Part shown: piece after piece, positions 43,001 through 53,627 of the stretch
How the letters are laid out: every line of letters starts with the position of its first letter
Numbering within the stretch: the stretch's first letter is position 1
NCBI RefSeq assembly: GCF_030272615.1
Contig: NC_081415.1
Span: 597,809,335-597,873,334, forward strand
Source of the DNA: Cryptomeria japonica
Lineage: Eukaryota; Streptophyta; Pinopsida; Cupressales; Cupressaceae
Length of the DNA stretch: 64,000 bases
Reading direction: 5' to 3'
The notes under the pieces: model-generated
The model's input: the letters and a program-made list of their open reading frames with translations, nothing else
The model's database searches: none
What the model was told of the DNA's origin: nothing
Position numbers and translations under genes: made by a program

Positions 43001-44956
43001 ACCCCACCATGTAAGCCCATGCCACCAATTAGGCAATTTGAGAAGCCAATTGGGAAATGTGGTAAAAAGGGGTAGTAGATGGTTTAGATTTATGTTTGAT
43101 AGGTTTTTATACATGTTTATGAGTGTTTGGTTGATAAATGTAGGTGGATTCCAACCTTAGGGAGTATGACAACTTTTTGTGCAAAATTGCAAAAATGCAA
43201 CTTTTGAGTGCAAAAGTGCAACTTTTTAAAAATCGATTGGGGAAAGCCTTTCAATGTCTCCAACCTACTCCAAATTTGGTGGGAAATATTTGGAGAGTTT
43301 CATAAGCCTTGTGGGAATTATTCCCAAGGTTGTTGATGTTTTAGTTGGAGTTTGTGAAGCAATAATACACAAAATACTACAGTTTTCCCAAAAATTCTGA
43401 GTTTGCAGGAGTTGTACGTGCCCGTATGGATTGTTCTGGATCCCACCATCCATGGAGTAGATAGGGAGATGAAATAAATTTGTTTTGGCAGTGGTTTGAG
43501 GTCTTAACTATTATGAATTAGAAAGAACCCTCCATTCTTCTGACTGTAACTTGGAAAGTGAGGGTTTGGAGAGGGTTTTGAACAAAAATGGCTTTATCTT
43601 GCATTCTAGTCTATTAGAAGACTCTCCTTTGGAGGGATGTAGGATAAGCCTCTCTACTTTAGTTTTTTCATGTCTTGTTGTAGGGGAAACTTTTTTGTGT
43701 GGAGAAAGGAGTAAGATTAGGTAGGAATCTCTATGTGACTACCTAGGACATAACTTAGGACAATCAGCATAAGTTGTCATAGCGGTGGATTCCAGTCATG
43801 CAACTTTTGAATTAGAGGTTTCTCACTATCCCCCACATTCCCATAAATTTTATTTTTTATTTTGTGTACCGATAAAGGTAGTTTCTTTGGAATATAGGGC
43901 TAATTGCTCCTATTAGGTCTCTTAGCCTCTAAAGGGAGCATACCTTGTGATTGTAGATATGGACAAACCATTTTGGGATCAATACAACTCCCAAAATGGT
44001 GTTTTAAATGGTAATTCATTTGTATGGGTGTGTGGAACATTTTTTAGTTAAAGCCAAAATACCAGTATAGAAGGGCTACTAGCCGAAGGGGTAGGTTTCC
44101 AAAGGAAGTATGAGGAATTGATGCCTAAATCCAAAACCAATATTTGGAAGAGTTCCTAGATGTCATGTATTGAACAACTTCAAAATCCCAAGGAGTAGGG
44201 GTCACCAGTAAAGCATGTTTGAGGTATTGAAGCATTTTACTCATCTTGAGTGCCCAAGCCTAGTGAATGTGTGTGTAGTTTCATCCAAGGTGTGGAGTCC
44301 TTCCTTGCTGGACCCTTGTGAGTGGTTGAGGGGTCACTAGCCTAACCTTGTTTGGGTTTTCCATTAGGAGTTTGGGTAGGTCTCTGGATCAAAATTTAAC
44401 ATTTTTATCCTTTATGTTATGTCATTAACCCTAAGTGACCGGTTGTCATATGTAGCACTAGTTAAGCTCATAAATTCCTTGTTAGGGATTTTATTCTTCT
44501 TGTCAGGTCTAGTATCGGTGGAGGGTAAAACAGTAACAACTCTAATAGCTTCTTTCGTGATCTTGAATACTAAGTCCAACCATACAAATTCTCTCTGAAC
44601 CTTGCTAAGGACATATCACACGGCTTCATCTGAGAATTCTGGCATATGGAGGATGTCTATGAAACCTAAATCCTCAACTACCTTATGTTCCAGTTTCACT
44701 AACCCATCCTTGTCAGTAATTACATTCATATACATGTTCATCAAATCTTCAGACCCTAAACTTTCTATGTTGCAATGTATGTATGCCCTAGGGTCTTCAG
44801 TGAACGCGACTCCCTTTGGGATTTTAGAAAATGCACCAATAGAGTCATCCTATTTTGCTATCTTAGGAATGATCTTGAAAACGGGTCTAGGTTGCTTAAT
44901 GTTCTCCGCTATGGTAGGGTTTGCTATGAATTTAGGAACAGAAGATGAAGATGCCA
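40052..44956 (-). pseudogene. Element E ORF2: large unknown protein, broken and interrupted
   Basis: Read from 44956, where GTG stands in place of the D ATG (ASSSSVPKFIANPTIAENIK), to about 40052. Excluding the insertion it would be near 1,100 residues. Blocks shared with D are listed there; beyond the point where D is cut, E shows a Lys/Pro-rich hinge (SPAPAPSPKKSRTQRKK), a helical block (ESLILHLHIYKKVLIEVVDD), a Glu-rich repeat region (IEAQAKAEIEAQTENEKGQE), and helical segments (IDHIDGYLGKLDTLSKAI; ESCKPHNLIKDNDEEIKKTQ). It ends in a coiled coil (FKEKIEKLEKEKARIRMKA) that matches the visible Y fragment. Several frameshifts and stops occur. No known enzyme motif is seen. Confidence 0.55.
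42941..44427. mobile_element. 1.49 kb insertion of unknown type in E ORF2
   Basis: The D protein is continuous where E is interrupted. Removing this stretch rejoins E in frame (SLRV then MTILLMNFSYTKFASM). The flanks are exact 8-bp repeats, ACCCTAAG at 42933-42940 and 44428-44435, as for hAT-type or similar DNA transposons. I see no convincing terminal inverted repeats at these borders and no transposase. Confidence 0.6.
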
Positions 44957-45261
44957 CTGCGAAAGATAAATACCTTTTAACTATGAAATCCTTGAATGCC
45001 CTAAAAAGGCCTTTGTTGCTTTGCCTTTAGAATGAATTTGCTCAATTTCTCTCTCTTCAAATGCTTGGATGCTTGGTGAATTGAAATGAGAGGTTACAAT
45101 GCCTTTATAACCAAAAATTTGCTTACAACCGCAATAAATGCTCACCGGTGAAGTGAAAAACTCCACATATCTGCTGGTAAAGAAGAAATATAACTTCTTA
45201 CCATCAACCAAGGGTAAATGCATGGTTTTCAACTTGTTGCCTTACCCCTAAGGATTAATCC

Positions 45262-46376
45262 TTAGTTGGATGAAGAATCTCCTGCCGGTGCAGGATTACC
45301 CTATTCTGCCAGTGCAATGATAGATTCATCACTACTATGATCTTTCTTCCTAATCCATTGTTTTGAAAATTCTTGCTTGATTTCAGTTATCTTTTCTTTG
45401 CCTTTGTTATTTGATCCTTTATTGTTTGCCGGTGTAGTCTTGCTTCTACAAAATTTTGCAATATGTCCAATCTTGTTACATGCATAATAAGTTACATTGT
45501 TTATCTAAATAGCCTTTCCATAACCTTGACCGGTTTGAGTTCTGCATTGATTAGATAAGTATCCAAATCTACCACAAACATAGCATTTCACATTCATTCT
45601 ACAATTGTCCGAGTTATGACCATTTTTATTGCATTTGGAACATTGACCGATGAGTAAGTTTGTATTCTGATTAATCCTAAATCTGCACTGATTTTCTCTA
45701 TGACCAAATTTGTTGCAATTAAAACATTTCCCATTAAATTTATAAGCATTAGACTACCTTACCGGTTTGTTGTGATCAAGATTTTTTGTAGTCCCAGAAC
45801 TTTCTCAATGTTAAAATCCAAGTCCAATTGTTTCTCCATCAGGTTTCTGACTTTTCAGCATATCATCAAGATTATCTGAACTCTTCTTGAATTTGTCTTT
45901 GTATTCATTTGCATTGATCAACTCACTTTCCAAAGTGCTAACTTGTCTCAAAAGTTCCTCTTTGTCATGTTGCATGTGAATCAAATATTTTTTAAGAATA
46001 TAATTTTCTTAACTAAGCCTTTGAGATTCATTAGATCTTTCATTAAGTCTTTTGGCCAAATCTTCTTCATTCCTCTTTCTATCTTCAATATCTTTACATA
46101 GTCTCATGTTAAATCTTGCATCTCATTCTTCATGTTACTGTTCTCTTATCTCAATTTGTCTGCAATATCTTTGAGAGTTTCTTTTTCATCATCATCTTGA
46201 TTTTTCAATTGCACATGTAATTCTTTTCTCTTATTCTTTGCTATAACTAGGTTATCTTGAAGTGCTTTGATAAATTCCCGAGCAGTTCTAAGTTCATCTT
46301 TTAGTTTGGTATTCTTCAATTTTTCTGCATCAAAATCTTCAAGAGCTCCTTCCAACTATTGTCTCAAACTTTCCAT
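45262..46376 (-). pseudogene. Element E ORF1: coiled coil plus four zinc knuckles
   Basis: The ATG at 46376 (MESLRQ, then a stop) opens a coiled-coil region (LKDELRTAREFIKALQDNLV; FKKSSDNLDDMLKSQKP). The knuckle array follows: CFNCNKFGHRENQC, CSKCNKNGHNSDNC, CYVCGRFGYLSNQC (His to Tyr, as in knuckle 1 of D) and YYACNKIGHIAKFC (first Cys lost). The tail KGKEKITEIKQEFSKQWIRK is like KGKTKVEEIKDQDKKMWVKK of D. Several stops and shifts break the frame. The order ORF1 then ORF2, with a gap of about 0.3 kb, is the same as in D. Confidence 0.65.
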
Positions 46377-46433
46377 TGGTACTGGTTTTAGAATCTTCTT
46401 CAAGCTGTTAGGCTTCTGTAAATAGAGGACTAG

Positions 46434-46445
46434 GCTCTGATACCA
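46434..46445 (-). promoter_or_regulatory. Primer binding site of element E
   Basis: On the - strand it reads TGGTATCAGAGC, an exact plant initiator tRNA-Met site, two bases from the LTR. Confidence 0.88.
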
Positions 46446-46447
46446 AT

Positions 46448-47342
46448 TATTAGATACTTGACCAGTCCCAAAGATATGGAGAGGGGGGGGGTGAATCAAT
46501 GTCTAACCAGTATACAAAATATTTAAACTTGTTTGCAACTTTACAACCCAAATTAATGTACCGGTAAATAAGCAATAAAACAATAAAGAGAAATAACCAT
46601 ATAACCATCAATGCACACCATAACACAAATATTTTGGCGAGGAAACCTGGTAGGGGAAAAACCTCAGTGGGATTTGTGACCCACAATATTTACTCATTGA
46701 CCAATATCAATAAATATTACTGATACAATAGGGGCCTACACATGGAGGAAGGCCAACAGCCTAGAGCTCACTACTCAATCACAAAAAGGAGTCACAATGA
46801 CTACAAAATTGGATGATTAAATCCAATGACAATGTACTGGTCAAAATAGCATCTGGAATGCTGGATTCAGTACCGGTTTAAGCTCTGTCAAATACCTCTG
46901 CCATAAACCTTTCTTCACTCTTCTCTGCTCTTATTCACTCATGATTTTTTTTACATCAAAATGCATATACATATATTCACTCTCATAATCATTACCTAAT
47001 TACACATCCTTCCTTTTCTTACATACCATACATATTTCTCACATTACAAAATGACCTACAAGATCTCATACATAAATGAGTCTTTATAATACATCATGTC
47101 GGCTACAAATAATTAATTACATTACAATATAATTCACATAAAGAAAACTTTATCTTATGTCGGCCTGGGTGCCGGTATGATTCATTGCCAGTGTAAACAG
47201 GATGCCAGTGTGAATGAACTTTGTGTAGCTTCCATTGCCGGTATGTGAAGTCTATTGGTGGTGTAACCTTTGAACCATATTATCAGTTGGTTGCCATCAA
47301 TGACAACATCAACTATTCTCATCTAAGTGTAGAATGCCAACA
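46448..47342 (-). repeat. 5' LTR of element E (about 895 bp)
   Basis: It runs from TATTAGATACTTGACC (the expected TG start is changed to TA) to GTAGAATGCCAACA. It matches the 3' LTR with scattered transitions and a few short indels. Confidence 0.88.
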
Positions 47343-48954
47343 TAGGGTTCATGGAGGGATAAATGTTGAACATTTTATGCGGATGGGTTGTCATATGATC
47401 AAGTGAAGAAAAGGGCATACTTAAAGCTGACAAATGTGCTCTTTTCATCGATTCTATTACTAGTAACAACCTAGAACTAAATATGACTTAGTTTCCTATA
47501 CATTGGTGTGTTAATGCTAGGCTGAAAGAAGCTTTTTGGGCTAGGTGATATATGGTCTTTGACCAACCACATTGTAATAATTGGGAGGTGCCTCTATATT
47601 TTTTGAGAAAGTTGTATTGTGAGTTTTTGCTCAGCGAGAAACTAAATTACTTTGACATCCAACAATTTCAAGGTAGAGGGAGAGGCTCTACATAGGATAG
47701 ACCTAGGGCCCATAGGGTGGTACAACCACAACATAGGAGGCATACAACTCCTAAACCCATGGTTCATGTCACTGTCCCTATATCCTTGAACGAGTGTATG
47801 GAATTACACTCTTTAGGTAGCTGCATCATTGGGTGAAGTCATTGTTCAACGTGGCACACAGTTGGTCGGAGCAGAGGATGTACCAGCACCTATGACACCT
47901 CCTTCATCAGTGGAACATCCTTCATCAATGACACCTCCTTCATCAGTGTCACCTCATGCATCATTTGGCACGGGCCAACCCATTCAACATATGTGCGCCA
48001 CCTGTCAGGGTGTATGTTCTGGTGTAGACACTGATGCAAATGAGGATGGTTTGACATATCATTTGTGTACATGTTGTGGGAGTAGATGCCATGCTTCCAC
48101 TACAAAGGATGTGGCCCTCACTGACAAGCTAATCACTATGTTGTACCCTCTGTATTAGACATAGGTGCATTTTATTCTGTTTATGACATGTTATCAGTTA
48201 AGTGACTAAATCTTATAAAAAGATGAATTTTTATTTTTAGAATAATTTAAAGTGAAATATAAATAAAATGCATTGGAGGGTGAAATAGGTTGTGGGAGTA
48301 CACCACTTACTTTTTAGTCGACTCCATAGTCATGAGTAGTTTCGCCACCCGAGGTAAAGATTTGTAAATTTGTTAAAAATATAATAATACATTGGTTTCA
48401 AAATATCTTCTTTTAATTATATATATCATTACTTGGTGTTTTATAGGGCTTATCAGGGGCTGAGATGTCCCAACTTGATGATATCACGCTTTCGGCCATT
48501 GACTTTGGCCAAGATAGATATGCGGTACCATTCAGATTTATGTATTTATGACTTAAGTGATATATTAAATACATGCTCTTTTCCCTTATGTTAATTTTTT
48601 TTGTTATTTTACCCCACCTACCTTGCCCGTGTGAGAAAGTCATCCTCTAGCACTCCAAGGCAGAAAAAAGATATCCTCTCGGACACCCAAACGACAGAAG
48701 GTAATTGAGTACAATTTAAATTCATTTGTTGAAATGTATTATGATTAAAAATGTAGATGTAGATGTAGATATTGATAAATGCACTTAATTTATTTGTTTT
48801 ATATACAGAAACATATGGGGTTTATGAAATTAATGAATGCACTGGATGTCAATGAGGTTCAATAGAGGGAAGAGGTTATATCTTCATAATCACTTTGGAT
48901 TGCATTATTTCTTGTTCGAAATAACTAAATCCTTTTATGTCTATATCATATGTT
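47343..48954 (+). pseudogene. Relic gene G, right part, with a cysteine cluster
   Basis: After element E the frame resumes as FYADGLSYDQVKKRAYLKL. After a shift come LKEAFWAR, then YMVFDQPHCNNWEVPLYFL and LNYFDIQQFQGRGRG. From 47829 to 48158 is an open stretch with Pro/Ser repeats (APMTPPSSVEHPSSMTPPSS) and a Cys/His cluster, MCATCQGVCSG then YHLCTCCGSRCHAST, that could bind zinc. Exon-like pieces flanked by splice-like signals follow at about 48448-48530, 48623-48700 and 48810-48869. No family is recognised. It may be a host gene or the gene of a DNA transposon. Confidence 0.45.
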
Positions 48955-49139
48955 TGTTGGCATTTGCATGAAGATTGCATTGATAAACTATTATATTGTC
49001 ATTGATGTCAATTGTGATCGGTAATGATGTTGTAATAATGTTGTTTTGCAACCGGTAGGTGAGCTTGTGAAGGAAACCGGTATTACTAAAGAAGAAGTGA
49101 GATCAACCGGTAAACCCAACCTGTTGATGTGGTAAACCC
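48955..49139 (+). repeat. Element Z: left piece of its 5' LTR
   Basis: It starts TGTTGGCATTTGCATG and contains TTGTCATTGATGTCAATTG, the opening of this type of copia LTR (compare Y). It is cut by element T; the LTR resumes at 61447 with the duplicated AACCC. Confidence 0.75.
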
Positions 49140-52100
49140 TGTCATGCCCAAAATTTAGGGCAAAAATGGAACAATTTTTTTTTCTAAAAAAGATACTAAT
49201 TTAATTTAAAAGCACACTCTTGCGACAAGCGCTAGAGAAAATTCCATTAATAAATTCGAGCTCATTCTGAAACGAACGAAGCATCGACAATCAGTTATAT
49301 TCTAATCACGGAATAACCTACATGTTTAAATTTTATCTCCAAAAGATATTTAATTAATAGTTTTATTAAATTAATCATACTAAAAGTATTAGGAGAGATA
49401 TTTTAATTTACCCTCCATTATGACTATATAGTCTTTTTAATTCTTTTATATTTCTCTTTATAATTTAACCAAAATTAAAATCAGGATTAAATAAATATAT
49501 ACACATATACATAATTGATTATGCATATATTTATATATTTAAAATTTAATTACTTATACAAAAATGCTCAAATTCATACATTTATATACATATATATAAT
49601 TTCCATATGTATTTATGGAAACATATATATATGTATATTTAACTAAACTGGTAAATATTTTAATTAATATTTTAATTAACATTAACCTGCCCTAACCTCC
49701 ACTCGGTTAGGGTTTTAAACCCTATATATTATTATATTTTTTTTTAACTGTTAAACTTCATGGCCGGGCCAAAGCCCTTGGCGACCATGAATTCCATCTA
49801 TATTTTAATGCAGGTCACAGAGGAGCAAAACAGGTCCGGCCACGTGCGCGCCACTGTGTGAGCGCACAGTGGGCGCCGCGGCTCCACTGTGTGCCCACAC
49901 AGTGGGCGCCGCTGGCGGCACCACTGTGTGGCCACACAGTGGCGGCCGCGGCCGTCCACTGTGTGCCCACACAGTGGGAGCCGCAAGCGGCTCCACTGTG
50001 CGTGCACACAGTGGGCGCCGCGCAGTCGTCCACTGTGCGTACGCACAGAGGAGCTCGCGGGGACCCCTAAACTTCGTTTTAATTTTTTTTTTTAAATTTT
50101 TTTTTTTTTTAAAATAAAACATATAAATATATAAATATATAAATATATATATATATTGGCAATTACAAATTAAATAACAAAGATAAGAAGATAAACCTAA
50201 ATTCAATATAACATTTATATATATATATATATATTTTTTTAAAGAATTTTACTTGCTACAATTAAACTAATATAGTAAAGGGCAAGAATATGAAGTTAAT
50301 TCAAAATTAAAAGTATTTATATTTATTTATATAAAATCATTGAGCTTTTAAAACAATGCTAATCCCAAAATACAATATTGAATACTTTTAAAGGATTACA
50401 AAATATTTTCCTAAATTAAAAGGAAATCTTTCATTGATTTTTGTCCACTAATCTAATATTTCATAAATCTATTTCTTGTTAAAATTACATAGAAATCTTT
50501 CAACAACAAAAATCTTTTATTTGCCAAAAGTGAAATATAATTAAAGTCTAATTGGAAAACAAATCTTTTATTTCTTTCCATAATACAAGAAGCTTTTTGC
50601 ATGCAACACAATTTAATCCTTTCTTTTTAAAAAAAAAAATTAGAAGTAGAAATAACAAGCTTTTCTTTCTTTAAAACATCTCTAAAATATACTACCATAT
50701 TTACAGAATGTTTTCTCTGAACAATTACAACAATAAGACTTCAAGTCTATTATTACAAAATTACAACTTGCTTCTCCTTTCTCTTGAATAAGGCATTTAT
50801 TTACAACAACTTTAAATCAACATCTGCAACTGAATTTCAAATATCTTCAAAAAACAATCTTCTGAATATCTTTCATGAATCCTATCCTCTTTCCTCTGAA
50901 TTTCCTGCATAATAAAAAAAAACACAAAACTGACCACGGAGTGCTCACCTCCCAGCCTAGGCTAACTGGTAGCCACCCCCGAGCTCGGAGAACCAATTCC
51001 TAGACGGGTAACAAATAGGCAAACATAAAGAAACACAAAGCATACAAATATTCCAGACACATTCCCAACCTGGCTTTCACAGCACCACACTCTGGTGGTG
51101 AACATTTTCAAAGGGTGGTAGTGGACCAAATACCCTGAGGAGAATTCTGCAAGTATGTAATAACAAGAAGCCACCTCATGGCACAAATAACATATCAAAA
51201 TCTCAACCCCATAAATTCCTTATGCCCCCCAAAGGCATTCTAGCCTTATAACCCTCCTTATGACCCCCATTGCACAAACAGGCCATGTAGCAAGGGTCAC
51301 ACAAAGATCCCTTGTGATCTCTCTCTAAAGAGAGTCTCTCACTCGAGGGCTGTCACTGCTACCACCCTCAAGATCCTCTTCTCTCCCAAGAGAAAGAGAG
51401 ATCTTGAGAAAACTCCCAAAACACATTCATTCATAAAACAAAACCAAAAGATTTTCAAACATTCATTTTCAAGAATACAGATTTTCTTATTCAACAACTT
51501 TCAGAAATAAACAAAACTAGACATTAAAAGTAAAAATGAAACCAACCTTATTCTGCCCAAAGGTTATAATGATATCTGAAGAAGAGCTGCCCAATCCACA
51601 ATTCTTTATTTTTCCTTAATCAATTTCTTTATCCCATAACGTTATTTTTCTTCCAAATTTTCCTTTGTCTCCAAAAATGGAGAGTGGGTGATTAACCAGC
51701 TATTCCCAAAAATCTTCCTTAAGAAGCTCACTCTCTGAGTTCTCACAGGATTCTAAAAAAAAATCAACAAAAAGAAGGAAGAAAGCAAAAATGCAAAAAG
51801 ACTTTCCTTTCAAGAGAGAAAATCTTGATTTGATTTTCACTTCAATTTCCAATTTTCGCTCAACTCAAAAAAACCAATTTTTAAAGCATTAAAAAGATCA
51901 TTATAAAGTAGAAACTTGCCTAAAATTACCCCTAACCCCTAGGTATACCTTATGGGCTTTAGGAAACCCTAATAAACTACCCCTAGGTGTTCATTTAACC
52001 CATTTTAAACCCCTCTAAAGTTTATTTTCGGGTCAAACATAAGTTGACCACTCCAAATATTATATTCTCAAAATATCTTTTTTTAACAACACATTATTTT

Positions 52101-52843
52101 ATTTAAAATTAATTATAATTAACACTTTCCCATCAAGAGACAAAGTAAAATATTTAAATTTAAATCCACACATGTGTCAAGTGACACTAATAAAATACTT
52201 TTACGAAAATAAACATGAAATTGTCTCTTGAGGTTTTTACACAATAAATTTAAATAACACCTAACACTCATGCCACATATACTGATACAAATAAAATACA
52301 ACACAAACGGGGTGTTGTCTCTCCAAATAGACAAACCCTGGCTTTACGAACATACATAAGTCTAGGTTTGATTCTCCGTAATTTTCCATGGTCACATGGT
52401 AAATTTCCTGCGCATCTCAATTTACATATTAGTACTCCCAAATATTCATATAAAATATAATTCAATAATACAACAATGCACATCATTACTTGCATACAAT
52501 TTTCATCTGCACAGATTGAATACATCTTTTGTCAAGCAAATTCACATAAACAATTTTTCATCCCAATTCACATAAACTAAACATACATCATAGTTCTATA
52601 TTCAAAGTAAGGTCCTGCAAATTCATTAACGAAATCTATCATTGTAATATCATTCTATCTAATAATCATGTAGTGTTCTATCTCATAAAGCATGTAAGTA
52701 AAACATCAATTCATAGCAATGTTATCCAATATCCTGAAATCATATAAGTTCTAAGTCTCAAAATGCATCAAAACAAAGTATCCATAGTAGTCTAAAATAT
52801 AACATCCACTGAATGTCAAACTGAGTCGAGGTGAGGCCTCACA
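49140..52843 (-). repeat. 3' LTR of element T (3,704 bp)
   Basis: It runs from TGTCATGCCCAAAATTTAGG to GAGGCCTCACA beside the polypurine tract. It is A/T-rich except for a G/C-rich island of six palindromes at 49851-50051. Relative to the other LTR it holds about 26 extra bases near 52543-52570 (CAATTTTTCATCCC, bounded by repeated AATTCACATAAAC). No gene is supported inside; the open frames in the island are by-products of the repeats. Confidence 0.94.
49851..50051. repeat. Array of six 22-bp palindromes in the left T LTR
   Basis: Near-perfect inverted repeats of the type CCACTGTGTGCCCACACAGT+GG start at 49851, 49884, 49921, 49956, 49993 and 50030, so spacing is 33-37 bp. Spacers are G/C-rich (GCGCCGCGGCT type). 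Each unit can form a stem of 7-10 bp. The array lies downstream, in the sense of T, of an A/T-rich TATA-like stretch (50110-50160), so it may be in the transcribed leader. Confidence 0.9.
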
Positions 52844-52856
52844 TCCTCCCCCTCTA
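52844..52856 (-). promoter_or_regulatory. Polypurine tract of element T
   Basis: On the - strand the sequence is TAGAGGGGGAGGA, directly before the LTR start TGTGAGGCC. Confidence 0.85.
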
Positions 52857-53627
52857 GGCATGAACTTCCTCCTGGAGTTCATCAAAGAGGTGAGGGTACT
52901 CTGATCTCATACGTTCTGCGTCCTCCCGTGAAGCCATAACCTCATCATAGCAATCCCACTGGACCCTAACCTGGTCCAACTCTCGACCTCGAAGGGCCAA
53001 TGTCTGGCGTGCCAAAATGCGAATGGGCTCCAAAGCTAGTTGCCCGTCCGACTCCACCTGCAAGGCATCGCAATCTAAAAGGTGAGACTCATCATAGATA
53101 TACTTTCTCAAAACTGAAACATGAAACACATCGTGGATGCGTGACAGGCTAGGTGGCAACGCTAAATGGTAGGCAACTAGGCCTATCCTCTCCAGAATCT
53201 CAAAAGGTCCTACAAAGCGAGGTGCGAGCTTAGAACCCTTTCCATAACGGATCAGACTCTTATGCGGTCGCACTCTCAAGAAAACTCTGTCTCCAACCAA
53301 GTAACTACGATCAATCCTCTTTGCATCGGCATACTTCTTCTGTCTATCCTGAGCCTCTCTGAGACGCTGCCTAATCAAATCCACCTGCTGTTCCATATCT
53401 CGAACTAACTCAGGACCAATAGCAACTCTATCCTCTATGCGATCCCAACTCAAGGGCGTCCTGCAAGAACTGCCGTATAATGCCTGGTAGGGTGGCATTC
53501 CCAAAGAAATGTGATGCCCATTGTTATAGGCAAACTCCACTAAGGGAAGATACTCCTCCCACCGGGTCTGATGATCCATGACGTACATACGAAGCATATC
53601 CTCTAACACCTGATTGACTCTCTCTGT
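52854..53627 (-). pseudogene. Element T: integrase C-terminus and chromodomain
   Basis: On the - strand the frame resumes after TAG at 53628 (ETDG then TERVNQVLEDML, a changed CAG). It shows the end of the DDE core, the GPY/F region (APRFVGPFEILERIGLVAYH), HDVFHVSVLRKYI, and a chromodomain (LALRGRELDQVRVQWDCY, AERMRSEYPHLF). Chromodomains direct chromovirus integration to marked chromatin. The frame ends at TGA next to the polypurine tract, leaving almost no 3' untranslated sequence. Confidence 0.9.

Larger units (their letters stand above)
38963..47342 (-). mobile_element. Element E: complete copia-type LTR element without pol
   Basis: Two LTRs (38963-39841 and 46448-47342), an initiator tRNA-Met primer site and a polypurine tract bound 6.6 kb that encode ORF1 and ORF2 of the same family as D. 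No copia protease, integrase, RT or RNase H is present. Flanks are TGGGG (38958-38962) and TAGGG (47343-47347), a target duplication with one transition. Removing E rejoins relic gene G. A 1.49 kb later insertion (42941-44427) sits in ORF2. Confidence 0.8.

Noticed and set aside
43979-44020. Inverted repeat CCATTTTGGG / CCCAAAATGG as terminal repeats of the inserted sequence
   Set aside because: It lies well inside the 42941-44427 insertion and does not coincide with the target duplication.
49851-50051. CRISPR-like array (regular palindromic repeats with similar spacers)
   Set aside because: The DNA is plant, spacers are near-identical rather than unique, no cas genes are present, and the same array is in both LTRs of T.
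49798-50206. Overlapping open frames on both strands rich in CVHTQW / THSG
   Set aside because: They follow from the palindromic 22-bp repeat, which reads similarly in several frames; nothing supports a protein.
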